Shown: one piece after another, positions 62,584 through 64,000 of the stretch | How the letters are laid out: each line of letters opens with the position of its first letter | How positions within the stretch are numbered: the stretch's first letter is position 1 | NCBI RefSeq assembly: GCF_014646675.1 | Contig: NZ_BMNS01000001.1 | Coordinates: 552,212 to 616,211, forward strand | Length of the DNA: 64,000 bases | Origin: Lutibacter litoralis | GTDB lineage: Bacteria; Bacteroidota; Bacteroidia; Flavobacteriales; Flavobacteriaceae | Reading direction: 5' to 3' | Made by a program: the position numbers and the translations under genes | The notes under the pieces: generated by a model | Databases searched by the model: none | What the model saw: the letters and a program-made list of their open reading frames with translations, nothing else | Told to the model about the DNA's origin: nothing

Positions 62584-62915
62584 TGTATATAGACTTACCA
62601 GAAAAACGCTATTATAAAATTGGGGAGGTTGCAAAAGCTTTCGGCTTAAACACGTCGCATATACGTTTTTGGGAAAAAGAATTTGAGATACTAAAACCAA
62701 AAAAAAATAAGAAAGGAAATCGTTTGTTTACAGCCGAGGATCTTAAAAACTTGCAATTAATTTATCATTTAGTTAAAGAAAAAGGATTTACGTTAGAAGG
62801 TGCTAAAATTAAAATGAAGCAAGAGCCAAACGCTGTTAAAGAAAACCACGCTATTATTATGCGACTAGAAACTATAAAAGCTGAATTGATTCAGATTAAA
62901 AATCAGCTTACATAA
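62583..62915 (+). CDS. MerR-family transcriptional regulator
   Basis: A 110-residue protein with the MerR-type winged helix KRYYKIGEVAKAFGLNTSHIRFWEKEFEILKPKKNKKGNRLFTAEDLKNLQLIYHLVKEKGFTLEGAKIKM and a short C-terminal helix, without an effector domain or metal-binding cysteines. Small MerR proteins next to an M23 peptidase and LemA, as here, are common in Flavobacteriia. Target and inducer unknown. Overlaps the peptidase gene by one base. Confidence 0.88.
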   Translation: MYIDLPEKRYYKIGEVAKAFGLNTSHIRFWEKEFEILKPKKNKKGNRLFTAEDLKNLQLIYHLVKEKGFTLEGAKIKMKQEPNAVKENHAIIMRLETIKAELIQIKNQLT

Positions 62916-62994
62916 TTTTTTTAAGTAATTTAGTAACATTGTTGAAATAAAAACAACTAATTAAATAATAACATAAACTTTAAATACAACGAAC

Positions 62995-63603
62995 ATGAAA
63001 AAGTGGCTAATACCAGTAATTATAATTGCATTACTTGCTTTTGGTGGATATACCTGGGTAAAAGGATTTTACAATACAGGAATACAATTAAATGAAAATG
63101 TTGCAGAAAGTTGGGGAAATGTAGAAACAGCCTACCAACGTAGAGGTGATTTAATAGGTAATTTGGTAAAAACAGTACAAGGTGCGGCAGATTTCGAAAA
63201 AGAAACTTTAACATCGGTTATTGAAGCACGTGCAAAAGCAACATCTGTAAACATTGACCCTTCAAACATTACACCAGAGCAATTATCACAATTTAACCAA
63301 GTACAAGGTGGTTTAAGTGGTGCTTTAAAAAGTTTATTGGTTACCGTAGAACGTTATCCAGACTTAAAAGCAAATCAGAACTTTTTAAAATTACAAGACG
63401 AATTGGCGAGTACAGAAAATCAGATTTTAACTGCACGTACACGTTTTAATGAAGCTATTAAACCGTTTAATAACCACGTTAAAACATTTCCAAATAATAT
63501 TTTGGCAGGATTTTTTGACTTTGACGGGAAACCGTATTTTGAAGCTGAAGCTGGTACTGAAAATGCACCAGATGTTGAATTTGATTTTGGAAAAAAAGAA
63601 TAA
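62995..63603 (+). CDS. LemA family protein
   Basis: A 202-residue membrane-anchored helical protein of the LemA family. One membrane helix (about 4-22, WLIPVIIIALLAFGGYTWV) is followed by a coiled helical bundle with the family start NENVAESWGNVETAYQRRGDLIGNLVKTV and the conserved FNEAIKPFNNHVKTFPNNILAGFFDF. Biological role is unclear. It overlaps the TPM gene by one or more bases (TAATG), and LemA-TPM pairs are recurrent in this phylum. Confidence 0.9.
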   Translation: MKKWLIPVIIIALLAFGGYTWVKGFYNTGIQLNENVAESWGNVETAYQRRGDLIGNLVKTVQGAADFEKETLTSVIEARAKATSVNIDPSNITPEQLSQFNQVQGGLSGALKSLLVTVERYPDLKANQNFLKLQDELASTENQILTARTRFNEAIKPFNNHVKTFPNNILAGFFDFDGKPYFEAEAGTENAPDVEFDFGKKE

Positions 63604-64000
63604 TGTATAAAGTTGAAGATTTTTTAACGGCAACGCAAGAGCAAGCATTAATTGAAACGATTAAAGTTTCAGAAAAAAATACTTCAGGAGAAATCCGTGT
63701 TCATATAGAAAAATCTACAGAAAAATCTCCAATGGATAGAGCATTGGAGGTTTTTTATATGTTAGAAATGGACAAAACTGAGCTAAGAAACGGCATACTT
63801 ATTTATGTAGCCGTAGAAAGTAAAAAAATAGCTATTATTGGCGATGAAGGCATTAATAATTTAGTTCCTAAAAATTTCTGGGATGAAGAACTAGCCATGT
63901 TAATTAGCTATTTTAAAGCTTCAAATTTTACGAAAGGACTTGAACTTACAATTCTAAAAATTGGTGAAAAACTAAAAGAGTTTTTCCCTTATCAAAAAGA
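63603..64000 (+). CDS. TPM-domain protein, 3' truncated by window edge
   Basis: The gene begins at ATG 63603 within the LemA stop (TAATG). The first 132 residues fit the TPM domain (Psb32/TPM phosphatase family): FLTATQEQALIETIKVSEKNTSGEIRVHIE, an internal LEMDKTELRNGILIYVAVESKKIAIIGDEGINNLVP with the usual hydrophobic strands, and NFTKGLELTILKIGEKLKEFFP. No signal peptide is present in this copy, so it is probably the small soluble TPM protein that accompanies LemA. The end lies outside the window. Confidence 0.85.
   Translation, partial: MYKVEDFLTATQEQALIETIKVSEKNTSGEIRVHIEKSTEKSPMDRALEVFYMLEMDKTELRNGILIYVAVESKKIAIIGDEGINNLVPKNFWDEELAMLISYFKASNFTKGLELTILKIGEKLKEFFPYQK

Noticed and set aside
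1-64000. tRNA, rRNA, prophage or insertion sequence
   Set aside because: I looked for transposase, integrase and phage structural motifs and for cloverleaf-like GC-rich stretches and saw none; a covariance-model search would be decisive for tRNA.

Overview
This 64 kb window is a stretch of chromosome from a low-GC member of the Bacteroidetes, almost certainly family Flavobacteriaceae. The evidence is the AT-rich coding sequence, repeated Bacteroidetes-type promoter motifs (TAnnTTTG near the start codon), TonB-dependent receptors with carboxypeptidase-like N-terminal domains, a PorZ-like protein with a type IX secretion C-terminal domain, and families typical of this group (GSCFA, DUF4254, an outer-membrane protein resembling the THC0290_0291 family, an RND system under a GbsR-type regulator). 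Coding density is high. I saw no rRNA, tRNA, CRISPR array, prophage or insertion sequence.

Layout. 1-8 kb: end of rsmA, mgtE, a MepB-like protein, two SpoU/TrmH methyltransferases around mutS, tatA, a PAP2 phosphatase and an O-methyltransferase. 8-16 kb, minus strand: TonB receptor, recO, porZ-like gene, then a LytS/LytTR two-component pair. 16-24 kb: PAQR/TrhA protein, plsC, trpS, tyrS, GNAT enzyme, an NAD-dependent epimerase, recJ. 24-26 kb: a compact cassette of a candidate PD-(D/E)XK endonuclease, a D12-class adenine methyltransferase and a coupled DUF4254 gene. 26-34 kb: lipoproteins, outer-membrane barrels, ArsC-like, DinB, Na+/H+ antiporter, ComF. 34-45 kb: glyS, S9 peptidase, enoyl-CoA hydratase, NtrY-like kinase, SemiSWEET and a leuS with an inserted DUF559-like nuclease domain. 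45-51 kb: patatin, DMT transporter, then a metal module (TonB receptor, DtxR/MntR regulator, ZIP transporter). 51-57 kb: GbsR regulator with the three parts of an RND efflux pump. 57-64 kb: GSCFA protein, alaS behind tandem 89-bp repeats, M23 peptidase, MerR, LemA and a TPM protein cut by the window end.

The observations most worth following are: (1) the roughly 130-residue DUF559-like insertion in the editing domain of LeuRS, with two of the expected catalytic residues replaced; (2) a dispersed 87-89 bp element abutting the start codons of alaS (in tandem) and the tolC-like gene, with one compensatory base-pair change in a possible hairpin; (3) the restriction-modification-like cassette; and (4) several operator-like palindromes sitting on recognisable promoters (LytTR regulator, outer-membrane barrel gene, DtxR/TonB divergent region, GbsR regulator). 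Several start codons were moved downstream because the longest reading frame begins with a TTG that lies inside the promoter -7 motif.
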